Origin: Mycobacterium lehmannii
GTDB lineage: Bacteria; Actinomycetota; Actinomycetes; Mycobacteriales; Mycobacteriaceae
Direction of reading: 5' to 3'
DNA: 62,365 nucleotides
Assembly (NCBI RefSeq): GCF_002245535.1
Contig: NZ_NKCN01000028.1
Coordinates: 1-62,365 of the forward strand
The notes under the pieces: model-generated
The model's database searches: none
What the model saw: the letters and a program-made list of their open reading frames with translations, nothing else
What the model was told of the DNA's origin: nothing
In this document: positions 17,255 to 25,917 of the stretch, piece by piece
Layout of the letters: each line of letters starts with the position of its first letter
How positions within the stretch are numbered: position 1 is the first letter of the stretch
Position numbers and translations under genes: made by a program

Positions 17255-18136
17255 ATGACTGCGGAAGTGAGGACGCGCGACGGTCGTCGGCTGGCCCTCG
17301 CCGAGGTCGGCGACCCGAACGGTCCGCTTGTCATGCACAACCACGGTGGGCCCAGCAGCCGCTTGGAGGTCCTGCTGTTGGCGGACTCGGCGGCCAAGAA
17401 CGGGATCCGGCTCGTCGGCGTCGACCGCCCGGGTATGGGACAGTCGAGCGTTCAGAGGGCCCGGTCGTACGCCAGCTGGGCCGAGGACCTGACGACCATC
17501 GCGGATGTGTTGGGCTACCGGGAGTTCGGCGTGACGGGCTGGTCGGAGGGCGGCCCATGGGCGCTGGGGGCCGCCGCCTACATCGACAGCGGGCGGCTGC
17601 GCCATGTCAGCAGCATTGCGCCCGGTAGTTACGGCGCGTTCGGTGACAATTCCGCGGCGCCGTACCTGTCGAAGATCGATGCCCTTGGCGGCTTCCTCGC
17701 GCTACGGTTCAAGCCCGCCTTTCGCCTCATGTATGCCGCGCTCGGGTACTCCGCCAAGACCATGCGCGACGGATTCGTCAAGACCCTCCGCAGGTCGGTC
17801 GGTGAGTACGACCGGCAGATACTGAGTCGCCCACAGGTCGAAACGACGTTCATGAATGCGGTCGTCGAATGCTTCGCTCACGGCTCGGACGGCTTGGTCC
17901 GCGACGCCGAAGTGCTCTACCGGCGCTGGGATTTCGACATCTCGCGGATCGCGAGGCCGGTGCATCTGTGGCAGGGGCTCGACGACCGACTCGTGCCCGA
18001 TCCGATCAACAAGGCGGTGTCGGACTCGATGCCAGGTTCGGTGTGGCATCCCGTCGACGGAGCAGGGCACTTCGTCGCGATCGGCTCAGGCGACGAGATC
18101 TTCGCCCTCGCCGCGGACGAGCTGAGAACGCCGTAA
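17255..18136 (+). CDS. Alpha/beta hydrolase
   Basis: 293 aa soluble alpha/beta hydrolase. Oxyanion HNHGGPSSR near residues 28-36, nucleophile Ser in GVTGWSEGGPWALG, acid in LWQGLDDRLVPD and His in GAGHFVAIG. The HGGP start resembles proline-iminopeptidase and haloalkane-dehalogenase relatives, so the substrate stays open. ATG 17255 has GGAAGGAC 5 bases upstream. It ends 16 bp from the end of the convergent beta-propeller gene. Confidence 0.85.
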   Translation: MTAEVRTRDGRRLALAEVGDPNGPLVMHNHGGPSSRLEVLLLADSAAKNGIRLVGVDRPGMGQSSVQRARSYASWAEDLTTIADVLGYREFGVTGWSEGGPWALGAAAYIDSGRLRHVSSIAPGSYGAFGDNSAAPYLSKIDALGGFLALRFKPAFRLMYAALGYSAKTMRDGFVKTLRRSVGEYDRQILSRPQVETTFMNAVVECFAHGSDGLVRDAEVLYRRWDFDISRIARPVHLWQGLDDRLVPDPINKAVSDSMPGSVWHPVDGAGHFVAIGSGDEIFALAADELRTP

Positions 18137-18152
18137 CCCTGGTCTGCGCTAC

Positions 18153-19169
18153 CTAAGCCGTGACCGGCTCGAGCTCGCGCACCGTGGGGGCCGCGATCGG
18201 ATCCGTCGCGACGAACTCCGAGTACAGCAGCGGCATCGACGCGCTCACGGCGAACATCGCCACCCCGCCCGAGTAGTCGGCCACATAAAGCCGACCGCCG
18301 TGCGAATCGACCGCCACGCAGGACGGCCTGCCGTCGACGGTGATCGTGTCGACGATCTGCAGCGTCAGCGTGCACAACACCGCGACGTGGTCATAGTCGA
18401 CGATGTAGGCCCTGCTCTTGTCCTCGCCCATCGCGAGCTGCGTTGGGGCGCCGCCAACCTCGACGACATCGGTGATGCGTCCCGACGACAACTCGATCAC
18501 GTGCACCACACCGCCGCGGGTCCGGTCCGAGCTGAGGACGAACGCCGCACCGTCGGCGAGCGCGATATCGCGAATCGGTGCACCGATACGCACCGCGCCG
18601 CCGACACGGCCGGTCTCGAGTTCGACGGTGAGGACCGCGCTGCCGCGCGCGTCGGTGGTCGCGACGTATAGCCGCGTTCCGGTCGGATCGATCGCGAGGG
18701 CATCGATGCCGATGCCCGCGCCAGTCGCGATGTCGATGGTGCCCACGCGGTCGGCGGGGATGTCGATCACCGCGACGTCGATGTGCCCGTCACCGGTTCG
18801 ACCGGCGTAGACGCGCTTGCCGTCGGGGCTCACGACCAATGCCGTGACGTTGTCCGCCAGCGGGTACGAAGCGATTACCGACCTGCTCGCGGTGTCCAGG
18901 ACGGTCACCTCGTCCTTGTGGGTCCAGGACGACGTGCTCACATAAGCGCGGTCGTCGTGGACTGCCACCGCGAAGGGCTCACCGTGGACCGCGACGATGG
19001 CCTCGGCGGCGAGGGTGCGGGGATTGAGCACCGCGACGCTGTCGTCGCCCGGGTGCGTCACCACGGTTGCGCCGGTGCCGGTTGCGGCGATATCGCCGAT
19101 CGGTCCTCGGCTCAGCTTCACCGCACCCAACGCCGTAGGCGCATGTTCAGGCATCAAAAAGTCAACCAT
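18153..19169 (-). CDS. YncE-like beta-propeller protein
   Basis: 338 aa from ATG 19169 (GCGGAGG 12-18 bases upstream); an in-frame extension to 19331 is not protein-like. Six or seven blades of the YVTN/YncE type are visible, each with a V-[YA]-[VG] strand such as DDRAYVSTSS, GKRVYAGRTG, TRLYVATTD, SRAYIVDYD and GRLYVADYS. There is no signal peptide, so it may be cytosolic. The role is unknown; such propellers bind ligands or act with redox enzymes. Confidence 0.7.
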   Translation of the reverse strand: MVDFLMPEHAPTALGAVKLSRGPIGDIAATGTGATVVTHPGDDSVAVLNPRTLAAEAIVAVHGEPFAVAVHDDRAYVSTSSWTHKDEVTVLDTASRSVIASYPLADNVTALVVSPDGKRVYAGRTGDGHIDVAVIDIPADRVGTIDIATGAGIGIDALAIDPTGTRLYVATTDARGSAVLTVELETGRVGGAVRIGAPIRDIALADGAAFVLSSDRTRGGVVHVIELSSGRITDVVEVGGAPTQLAMGEDKSRAYIVDYDHVAVLCTLTLQIVDTITVDGRPSCVAVDSHGGRLYVADYSGGVAMFAVSASMPLLYSEFVATDPIAAPTVRELEPVTA

Positions 19170-19555
19170 CGAAAATCGGTACCTCCGCCGGCATCGCGTG
19201 CAACCGGCCCTAGATTCCAAGTCGTAACGCGCCAAATCGGCGCGGCCTGGACCGAGTCTAGCGACGAAATCCGATATCCCGCGGCGGTGCGAAAAGCGGC
19301 ACCTTAGACAATCTGTGAACCTCTCAGACACCGCTTAGAAAAGCGTGCGTTACCCGATTGTTACCAAAATTCGGCAACGCCAAGACGGTCTATGACCTGT
19401 GGAAATACCGCTGCCGCAAGACTTTCCGAATAACGCGGTCGAGCGCGTTTATAAAGGTTTCTTACCTTTCGACGACAAAGTGAGCGGTAAATCACAGGCG
19501 ACACGACAGCAAATCAGCAACAGGCGCCACGACCGTCACAGAACGGGGTACGAAA
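19170..19555. other. Intergenic region between beta-propeller gene and STAS gene
   Basis: 386 bp, less GC-rich than its surroundings around 19310-19520. I see no convincing reading frame. It should hold the promoter of the beta-propeller gene (read leftwards); a GGGTAA at about 19352-19357 on the minus strand resembles a SigF -10, but no good GTTT -35 is at the right spacing. Confidence 0.4.
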
Positions 19556-19963
19556 TTAGCCCACCAGCCGGAGCCGGGGTCTGCGAGGCGGCGTCGGCGG
19601 GTTCACGCGGACCACCGGAATCAGCTCCTCGGGATCACACAGTGCGAGAACCCTGGACACGACGGCACCGGGCAGCACGCGCCACGGCACACCGGCCCGA
19701 AGGAGCCGGGCGTTGAGGGCGTGAAGGGCGGTGAACCCGTCGAAGGCGAAGAAATCCAGACCGGACAGGTCAAGGGTGACGTGCTGTGCGTCTGCGATCG
19801 TTTCAGCGACCAGAGCCGCGAACTCCTTGGCGTTGGCGGCGTCGACCTCACCTGTCACTATCACGACGATGTGGCCGGGTCCACCGATTGCACCTGTGCT
19901 GGAGGCGACGGACAGCGCACGCCTGGGCTGCGATGACGGGCGTTCGATCGCTGCGACGGACAT
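19556..19963 (-). CDS. STAS-domain protein, atypical anti-sigma antagonist
   Basis: 135 aa. A STAS domain spans about residues 28-118: VIVTGEVDAANAKEFAALV, then VTLDLSGLDFFAFDGFTALH. In ordinary antagonists the loop after DLS..... reads D-S-S-G or G-S-A-G with the phosphorylated Ser; here it is AFDGF, so the phosphorylatable residue is missing or replaced by Asp. That suggests a constitutive or non-phosphorylated partner. It is third after the STAS gene at 20616 and the kinase-like gene at 20134 on the same strand. Its target sigma factor cannot be read. Confidence 0.75.
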   Translation of the reverse strand: MSVAAIERPSSQPRRALSVASSTGAIGGPGHIVVIVTGEVDAANAKEFAALVAETIADAQHVTLDLSGLDFFAFDGFTALHALNARLLRAGVPWRVLPGAVVSRVLALCDPEELIPVVRVNPPTPPRRPRLRLVG

Positions 19964-20133
19964 TTCCGGTTCCCCACCGCGTCCGGGTTACCGCTGCCAA
20001 ATTTCGCGCCCGGCGCAGCTGTCGGGTGGGGCGCTGTCGACGCCCGGGGAGTTTTCGCCCATGCCTGCGCTCGCTTTCTGCGATGGAAGTCAGCGATGCG
20101 CCTTTACCCGCGTCGGACGCCGGCCAAACACAA

Positions 20134-20583
20134 TCAAGCAGAAGTTGCGAAAGGCTCCTCGGAGGCGAGCCGGCAATCGTCGAACTCGAGCTGTACGCGG
20201 GTGCCGGACGCCGAGGCGTCGATCGCGGCCCGATCGGACAGGGCGCGCATGAGCTGGATACCGCGACCGCGGGTGTTCGGCTTGCCGTCGGGCTCCTTCT
20301 CCAGCCAGGCTCCCTGGTCGGAGACGGTCGCGACGAGGCGCCGATCCTCGGCGTCATACCGGGCCGTCACCGACATGGTTCCGGCCTGCCCAGCCTGGAC
20401 ATAGGCGAACTCAGCGGAATTGGTCAGCGCTTCGTTCACCGCCAGCAATATGTCGCTGAGCCGGTCGGCGTCGAGCGCGAAATTCGTTCGGAGCCATTGC
20501 GCAAAGGCATTGCGGAACTCGGCAACGGTCTGCGCGTCTGCGGGGCCGTTGCTGGAAAAGCCGAGTTCCGTCGGAGCGTTCAT
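20134..20583 (-). CDS. HATPase_c anti-sigma factor / serine kinase (RsbW-like)
   Basis: 149 aa GHKL-type ATPase domain. N-box LLAVNEALTNSAEFAY at about residues 46-61, G1-type VSDQGAWLEKEPDG, and G2-like TRGRGIQLMRAL. RsbW/SpoIIAB-type proteins bind a sigma factor and phosphorylate a STAS antagonist. It lies 32 bp downstream of the STAS gene at 20616-20963, the expected antagonist pair, on one transcript with the second STAS gene. ATG 20583. Confidence 0.8.
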   Translation of the reverse strand: MNAPTELGFSSNGPADAQTVAEFRNAFAQWLRTNFALDADRLSDILLAVNEALTNSAEFAYVQAGQAGTMSVTARYDAEDRRLVATVSDQGAWLEKEPDGKPNTRGRGIQLMRALSDRAAIDASASGTRVQLEFDDCRLASEEPFATSA

Positions 20584-20615
20584 GGTGTTCTCTGTTTACC
20601 CCGTCCGGCCCGAGC

Positions 20616-20963
20616 TCACGCTGTGATGTTGTCGAGCGCGGCGTCCAGCGAGGAAAACAGGTCGATCAGGTCGGCGATCCCCGTGATCTTCAACGGCCGG
20701 CTGGTGGCGGATCCGTCCGCGACGACGGCGAACTTGGTCGCGGTGCCGTCGGTCTGGTTGTGGGTCTCCATCAGCACCTGCATGCCCGCGGACCCCAGGA
20801 ACTCAACACTGGTCAGATCGACGATCAAGCCCACCGGATCCTTGCCCAACGCCGCCTGCACAGCGTCGCGCAGCTGCGGTGCCGTGAGCATGTCGAGGTC
20901 GCCTGAGGCGGCGACGACAGCGACGCGTCCCACCCAGTTCTCGGTACAAAGTTGTCCGTCCAA
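20616..20963 (-). CDS. STAS-domain anti-sigma factor antagonist
   Basis: 115 aa. Canonical STAS: VAVVAASGDLDMLTAPQLRD, then LIVDLTSVEFLGSAGMQVL, where Ser in GSAG is the expected phosphorylation site. Start is TTG 20963: an in-frame stop lies just upstream and AGAGGTGAGG precedes the TTG. It probably partners the RsbW-like protein encoded next. The cluster GAF-ANTAR, STAS, ATPase, STAS is all on the minus strand. Confidence 0.8.
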   Translation of the reverse strand: MDGQLCTENWVGRVAVVAASGDLDMLTAPQLRDAVQAALGKDPVGLIVDLTSVEFLGSAGMQVLMETHNQTDGTATKFAVVADGSATSRPLKITGIADLIDLFSSLDAALDNITA

Positions 20964-21115
20964 GCCTCACCTCTTGTTTGGCAACCACCGTAGCGGTCAT
21001 GGCCGATCGCGCGAGGCTGCAGTCTTAACCCGCGCAATAGGGTAGCGGCTTCACGGTACCGATACCTAAACGGGGACCCATCCGCGCCGGTCAGGCCGCA
21101 ATTACTCGGCTTTGG

Positions 21116-21843
21116 CTATGTTGGCCGGTGCGCTGTGTCCACCAGTTGCACCGCGATCAGGTGCAACGGCGTGTTCTTCTCCTGGGAGAGCGTCACCAGG
21201 AGGTTGAACGCAGCGGACGCGTCGACGCCGAAGCGCTCCATGATCATGCCTTTGGCCTGCCCGATGATGTCGCGCGATGCCAGAGCGGTTTGGAACTGAT
21301 CGTCACGACGCGCGGTGGCCAAACCGATCGCTGCGTGCGCCGCCACCGCCAGCGCCAGATCCTCGAGTTGTGGCGTGAACGCGCGAGCCCGGTCCGAGTA
21401 GAGGTTCAGCGCACCGATCTCCAAATCATGGGTGTAGAGCTGGATGGACAGGCTGGAGCGCACCGGGGTGGTGTCCACGGCGCGCCGCATGAACTCAGTC
21501 CATCGGTTCTCGGTCTCGAAGTCGTCGATGCGCACCGCCACGTGGTCATGGATGGCGTCGACGCACGGGCCCTGCTGCAGCTCCTCCTGCAAGGTGTCGA
21601 GGTTCTTGGGCGCCGGACCCGTGGTCGCGACCGAGCGCACCCGCCGGCTCTTCGGATCGACCAGCGAAATTCCCGCGTGGTGCACATTTGGCAGGATGCG
21701 CACCGCCGCCGTGGTTACCTCGTCGGCAAGGTTGTCGACGCCCATGTCGGCGCTCTTCTGGCTGTGGCGCTCTTCTGGCTGTACAGGCTCCGTGCCAACC
21801 GGGCGATCTCTTCGTGAAAATCGCCGTCGCGCGGATCCGTCAT
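21116..21843 (-). pseudogene. GAF-ANTAR regulator broken by a 17-bp tandem duplication
   Basis: From ATG 21843 (upstream GGGGTGAGAC) the frame reads MTDPRDGDFHEEIARLARSL, then a perfect 17-bp direct duplication (21749-21782) throws it out of frame and it stops after 43 codons. Removing one copy gives 711 bases, exactly 237 codons, and joins this N-terminus to the GAF domain (VHHAGISLVDPKSRRVRSVA onward) and a C-terminal ANTAR RNA-binding domain (SRDIIGQAKGMIMERFGVDA). ANTAR proteins prevent termination by binding paired hairpins. A shorter 209-aa product could still start at ATG 21745 and keep most of both domains. It may be a recent mutation or an assembly error. Confidence 0.75.
21749..21782. 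repeat. 17-bp perfect tandem duplication
   Basis: GGCGCTCTTCTGGCTGT occurs twice in direct succession (21749-21765 and 21766-21782). It lies inside the GAF-ANTAR gene and causes its frameshift. Confidence 0.9.
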
Positions 21844-21891
21844 GTCTCACCCCACACAATCGGTTCCCGGCCATCGTATGACCGAACCCTG

Positions 21892-22851
21892 TCAGGGGCG
21901 CGCGCCTGAAAGGATGCGCACCAGGTCGGGCTTCATCGCCTGAAGCTGCGAACCCCAGTACGCCCAGGTGTGTGTCCCGTCAGTCGGGAAGTTGAACACC
22001 GCGTTCCGTCCGCCTGCGGCGAGGTACTTCCGCTGGAACTCTTTGTTCGTCGACAGCGTGATGTTTTCGAGGAACTGCGCGCTGTACTGCGCACCGAAGT
22101 TCGCGCCGTCATCGAGTTCGGAGGTCGCGCCGTTTCCGCAGTAGACCCACAGCGCGGTGTTGTTGGCGACCAGCGTGTTGACGTTGACCATCGGATCGTT
22201 GCGCCGCCATGCCGGATCCGACGTCGGCCCCCACATATGGGCCGCACTGTAGCCGCCGGCATCCTTCATCGAGAAGCCGATCAGCGTGGGCCACAGACCG
22301 CTCGACGGGTTGAGGTAGCCCGAAAGCGAACCGGCGAAGATGAACTGGCGCGGATGCCATACGGCGAGGGTCAGCGCCGCGCTACCCGACATCGAAAGTC
22401 CCACAACGGCATTGCCGATCGGCGCCTGACCCCGGTTGGCCGCCAGCCAGGCGGGCAGTTCCTGAGTCAAGAACGTCTCCCACTTATAGGTCACGGTGCC
22501 TGCGCTTCCCACCGCAGGCTGATACCAGTCGGTGTAGAAGCTGGACTGCCCGCCCACGGGCATTACGACCGAGATACCCGACTCGTAGAACCACTCGAAC
22601 GCACCGGTGTTGATGTCCCAACCGTTGGCATCCTCCTGCGCGCGCAGCCCGTCGAGCAGGTACACCGAATGCGGGCCGCCACCTTGGAACTGCACGCGGA
22701 TGTTTCGCCCCATCGACGGGGACGGCACCTCGAGCGTCTCCACCGGCAACCCGTCCCGTGAATACGCAGCGGCCGTCGGCGTCGGGATCCCAACGCAGAC
22801 GAGCAGCATCGCGAACAGCGCAGCCCAGAGTGGGCCTACAGACGATTTCAC
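21892..22851 (-). CDS. Antigen 85-family mycolyltransferase/esterase
   Basis: 319 aa with a signal peptide (about 1-29, ending TAAA). The mature start YSRDGLPVETLEVPSPSMGR and QFQGGGPHSVYLLDGLRAQ are typical of Ag85. Nucleophile Ser in VVGLSMSGSAALTLA, a Glu in the TLSTNKEFQRKYLAAGG region and His in DGTHTWAYW complete the triad. Ag85 proteins transfer mycolates between trehalose monomycolate molecules and onto arabinogalactan at the cell surface. Which paralogue this is (FbpA/B/C or a further copy) I cannot decide. ATG 22851. Confidence 0.92.
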   Translation of the reverse strand: MKSSVGPLWAALFAMLLVCVGIPTPTAAAYSRDGLPVETLEVPSPSMGRNIRVQFQGGGPHSVYLLDGLRAQEDANGWDINTGAFEWFYESGISVVMPVGGQSSFYTDWYQPAVGSAGTVTYKWETFLTQELPAWLAANRGQAPIGNAVVGLSMSGSAALTLAVWHPRQFIFAGSLSGYLNPSSGLWPTLIGFSMKDAGGYSAAHMWGPTSDPAWRRNDPMVNVNTLVANNTALWVYCGNGATSELDDGANFGAQYSAQFLENITLSTNKEFQRKYLAAGGRNAVFNFPTDGTHTWAYWGSQLQAMKPDLVRILSGARP

Positions 22852-22951
22852 GCGGGCAAGCTAGCAATTCGGCGTCGGCACGCTCAGCGTGCCACGCAGC
22901 GCTTGACCAGCTTGTTACCAAACCTCAGCCGTCAATTGAAGCGGCCGCGGA

Positions 22952-23233
22952 TCAACAACCGAGTTCGTTGATCGCGATGCTGACGATGTCTGCTGCAGCG
23001 GTAACCGAAACGCCCAAATCCTCGCGCACCATCAGCATCGATTCGGCGGCAGGCACGCCACGCGACGCGTTGGCGCAGACCTTGTTGCCCGCGGCGATCA
23101 ATTGGTCCGCCGACAGGAAGACGTACGTCTCCTGAAGCTTGCGCACAAACTCCGCCTGATCGGCCCCTGCCGGCGCGGCAAATGCGACTGCTATGGCGGT
23201 AGCACTGATGAACAGTCCGACGATGCGGCGCAC
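22952..23233 (-). CDS. DUF732 small secreted protein
   Basis: 93 aa. Signal peptide to about residue 24 (AFAAPAGA), then a helical domain with the DUF732 pattern: FVRKLQETYVFLSADQLIAA, G-x-x-V-C, and a C-terminal IAINELGC. The two cysteines probably pair. These proteins are abundant in mycobacteria and lack a known function. Start ATG 23233. Confidence 0.8.
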   Translation of the reverse strand: MRRIVGLFISATAIAVAFAAPAGADQAEFVRKLQETYVFLSADQLIAAGNKVCANASRGVPAAESMLMVREDLGVSVTAAADIVSIAINELGC

Positions 23234-23585
23234 AGAATTACCCTCTCCAGTCGATCCGATGTCCGCGGCGCACTCGGAAACCGGCCGAGCGCCAGGCGCA
23301 AACCCCTACACCTGGCCCTGACGACATTCCATCCACAGTGACGGACGCGTCAGAACGTACCCGTTGTTAGGGGAACGAATCATTTACGACGTCGGTAGGT
23401 AACGTTTCGATAACGGCTTGATCAAGTGACCGCCGTCTCACACTTCGGCATCCGCGCAGGTAACCCCCGTGCCCGGACACCGCCCGGCGCGTGCCCGTGA
23501 GCTGTGGAAACTTGCCTGTCATTTTTTGCTGACATACCGTCATAACGCCGATGACGTAACTGATGTGATTCGATGATTTTGTTCG
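23234..23585. other. Intergenic region upstream of ectABCD
   Basis: 352 bp between the divergent DUF732 and ectA genes, with no convincing gene. It must hold the ectoine promoter. A 6-7-6 inverted repeat (CGTCAT at 23538-23543, ATGACG at 23551-23556) lies 30-47 bases before the ectA start and could be an operator. Confidence 0.45.
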
Positions 23586-24188
23586 GTGGTGACAACGCAA
23601 GTGACCATTCGCGACCGGGACCCAGTCCCGGAGGAGCGGACAGCTGGTTTGAAAGCGCCAGCAGTGCAGCCAGATTCGTGGACGAATCATCTCCGCTCGC
23701 CGAATGAGGGCGATGCCATCGCAATGCATCGTCTGGTGGCCGAGACCGAAGTCCTCGATCTGAACTCCACCTACACATACCTGTTGATGGCCACGGACTT
23801 TGCCAGTACTTCCATCGTCGCGGAAAAAGACGGCGAGATCTGTGGATTGATCACTGGCTACCATCCGCCGGCTCGCCCCGAGGTCCTCTTCGTCTGGCAG
23901 GTGGCCGTTTCGGCGGCTGCGCGGGGAACCGGGTTGGCGAGCGCCATGCTCGACGGCCTCGTCCACCGCGTTCGCGCCAACCGCCGAGGCCATCCGGTCA
24001 CGGTGGAGGCCACGGTGGCACCGAGCAACTCGGCTTCGCGCGCGTTCTTCGGCGCGTTCGCCCGGCGACACGGGGTGCCCCTGATCGAGGAACCCCGCTT
24101 CACCGCCGCACACCTGGCGGCCGATCAGTCCCACGAGGACGAGCCGACTGTCCGCATCGGACCCATCACCACACCTTTGGCCGACTGA
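23586..24188 (+). CDS. ectA: L-2,4-diaminobutyrate N-acetyltransferase
   Basis: 200 aa GNAT enzyme. Acetyl-CoA motif A reads WQVAVSAAARGTGLASAMLD, followed by VEATVAPSNSASRAFFGAFAR. It acetylates L-2,4-diaminobutyrate to N-gamma-acetyl-diaminobutyrate, the second step of ectoine synthesis. Starts are a GTG GTG pair at 23586/23589 with no clear ribosome site, so a leaderless or poorly defined start is possible; the first 30 residues are non-conserved. First gene of ectABCD. Confidence 0.9.
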   Translation: MVTTQVTIRDRDPVPEERTAGLKAPAVQPDSWTNHLRSPNEGDAIAMHRLVAETEVLDLNSTYTYLLMATDFASTSIVAEKDGEICGLITGYHPPARPEVLFVWQVAVSAAARGTGLASAMLDGLVHRVRANRRGHPVTVEATVAPSNSASRAFFGAFARRHGVPLIEEPRFTAAHLAADQSHEDEPTVRIGPITTPLAD

Positions 24189-24205
24189 CCCCTCAGAAAG
24201 GACAC

Positions 24206-25495
24206 ATGTCTACGCCAGCAACACTCCCCCGTCCCGACGAATCCGACCTTCCCGAGGTCTATAACTCGGTCGAATCGGAAGTACGCAGCTACTGCCGTGG
24301 ATGGCCGACCACCATGGCCGTTGCGCAGGGCTCGTGGATGACAGATACCTCCGGGCGGCGCTACCTCGACTTCTTCGCCGGAGCCGGCGCGCTGAACTAC
24401 GGCCACAACAACCCCGAGCTGAAACGGCCGTTGATCGAATACCTGGCCAACGACAACATCGTGCACTCGCTCGACATGGCGACCGCGGCCAAGACGGAGT
24501 TCCTGCAGAACTTCGAGCAGCTGATCCTCAAGCCTCGCGACCTCGACTACAAGGTGCAGTTCCCGGGCCCGACCGGGGCGAACGCCGTCGAGTCGGCGCT
24601 CAAGCTGGCCCGCAAGGTGACCGGTCGCGAATCGATCATCAACTTCACCAACGCATTTCACGGCATGACCCTCGGCGCACTGTCGGTCACCGGCAACTCG
24701 ATGAAGCGCGCCGGTGCCGGAATCCCGCTGGTGCACGCCACACCGATGCCGTATGACAACTACTTCGGCGGCGCCACCGAAGACTTCCACTGGTTCGAGC
24801 GCGTGCTCGACGACTCGGGCGGCGGGCTCAACCACCCGGCCGCGGTGATCGTCGAAACCGTGCAAGGCGAGGGCGGTCTCAACGTCGCGCGAATGGAGTG
24901 GTTGCAGGCGCTCGCCGAGCTGTGCAGCCGCCGCGAGATCCTGTTGATCGTCGACGATGTGCAGATGGGCTGCGGACGCACCGGTCGGTTCTTCAGCTTC
25001 GAAGAGGCCGGCATCGTCCCCGACATCGTCACGCTGTCCAAGTCGATCAGCGGATACGGCCTGCCGATGGCACTGACCTTGTTCCGCAGGGACCTGGACG
25101 TGTGGGCCCCCGGCGAGCACAACGGCACGTTCCGTGGCCACAACCCGGCGTTCGTCACCGCCAGCAAGGCACTCGAGATCTATTGGCAGACCGAGACATT
25201 CAGTGATGACACGATTGCCAAGGGCCAGCAGGTCCGAGACCGCCTGGAAACCATCGCCGACAAATATCCCGGCGTCTCCGCGCGCGGGCGCGGCATGGCG
25301 CAGGGGCTCAAGTTCGAGGATGCGCCGATGGCGTCGGCCGTGTGCCGCGCGGCGTTCGATCGCGGGGTCCTCATGGAGACCAGCGGCCCCTCGGACGAGG
25401 TCGTCAAGCTGCTTCCCCCGCTGACCACTTCCGAGTCGGATCTCGATGCGGGCATCGACATCCTCGCCGAGTCGGTCGCCGCAACGCTTTCCTGA
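24206..25495 (+). CDS. ectB: L-2,4-diaminobutyrate transaminase
   Basis: 429 aa class III PLP aminotransferase. PLP-lysine motif VTLSKSISGYGLPMAL, substrate/cofactor segments GPTGANAVESALKLARK and IVDDVQMGCGRTGRFF. It makes diaminobutyrate from aspartate semialdehyde with glutamate, the first ectoine step. ATG 24206 has AAAGGAC 3-9 bases upstream and lies 17 bp after ectA. Confidence 0.95.
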   Translation: MSTPATLPRPDESDLPEVYNSVESEVRSYCRGWPTTMAVAQGSWMTDTSGRRYLDFFAGAGALNYGHNNPELKRPLIEYLANDNIVHSLDMATAAKTEFLQNFEQLILKPRDLDYKVQFPGPTGANAVESALKLARKVTGRESIINFTNAFHGMTLGALSVTGNSMKRAGAGIPLVHATPMPYDNYFGGATEDFHWFERVLDDSGGGLNHPAAVIVETVQGEGGLNVARMEWLQALAELCSRREILLIVDDVQMGCGRTGRFFSFEEAGIVPDIVTLSKSISGYGLPMALTLFRRDLDVWAPGEHNGTFRGHNPAFVTASKALEIYWQTETFSDDTIAKGQQVRDRLETIADKYPGVSARGRGMAQGLKFEDAPMASAVCRAAFDRGVLMETSGPSDEVVKLLPPLTTSESDLDAGIDILAESVAATLS

Positions 25496-25521
25496 CCACA
25501 TCACGCCGAAAGGAGCACGAC

Positions 25522-25917
25522 GTGATCGTGCGCACCACTGACGAGATCACCGGCACCGAACGCGACGTGTCGGCCAAGGACTGGAGATCCAAGCGCATCA
25601 TCCTGGCGGGTGACGGCGTCGGATTCTCCTTCCACGAGACCACTATCAACGCGAACTCGGTCAGCGATTTCCACTACCGCCATCACGTCGAGGCGGTCTG
25701 GGTGGTCGAGGGCACGGGCACGCTGACCAACCACGAGACCGGTGAGGAGCACCCGCTTGGGCCCGGCACCATGTATCTGCTCGACGGGCATGAACGCCAC
25801 CGCGTCACGTGCCATACTCAGCTGCGGATGCTGTGTGTATTCAATCCTCCCGTGACCGGACAAGAGGTTCACGACGAGACTGGTACCTACCCTCCCCCGG
25901 CGGTGCAAGCAAGTTGA
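25522..25917 (+). CDS. ectC: L-ectoine synthase
   Basis: 131 aa cupin. The core reads FHYRHHVEAVWVVEGTGTL with PGTMYLLDGHERH, matching EctC metal-binding and substrate residues. It cyclises N-gamma-acetyl-diaminobutyrate to ectoine. Start GTG 25522 has AAAGGAG 6-12 bases upstream; the frame is open much further back but overlaps ectB. Its TGA stop overlaps the TTG start of ectD. Confidence 0.95.
   Translation: MIVRTTDEITGTERDVSAKDWRSKRIILAGDGVGFSFHETTINANSVSDFHYRHHVEAVWVVEGTGTLTNHETGEEHPLGPGTMYLLDGHERHRVTCHTQLRMLCVFNPPVTGQEVHDETGTYPPPAVQAS

Noticed and set aside
24125..25504. 459-codon open frame antisense to ectB
   Set aside because: No recognisable domain, and ectB with its PLP lysine motif explains the conserved bases.
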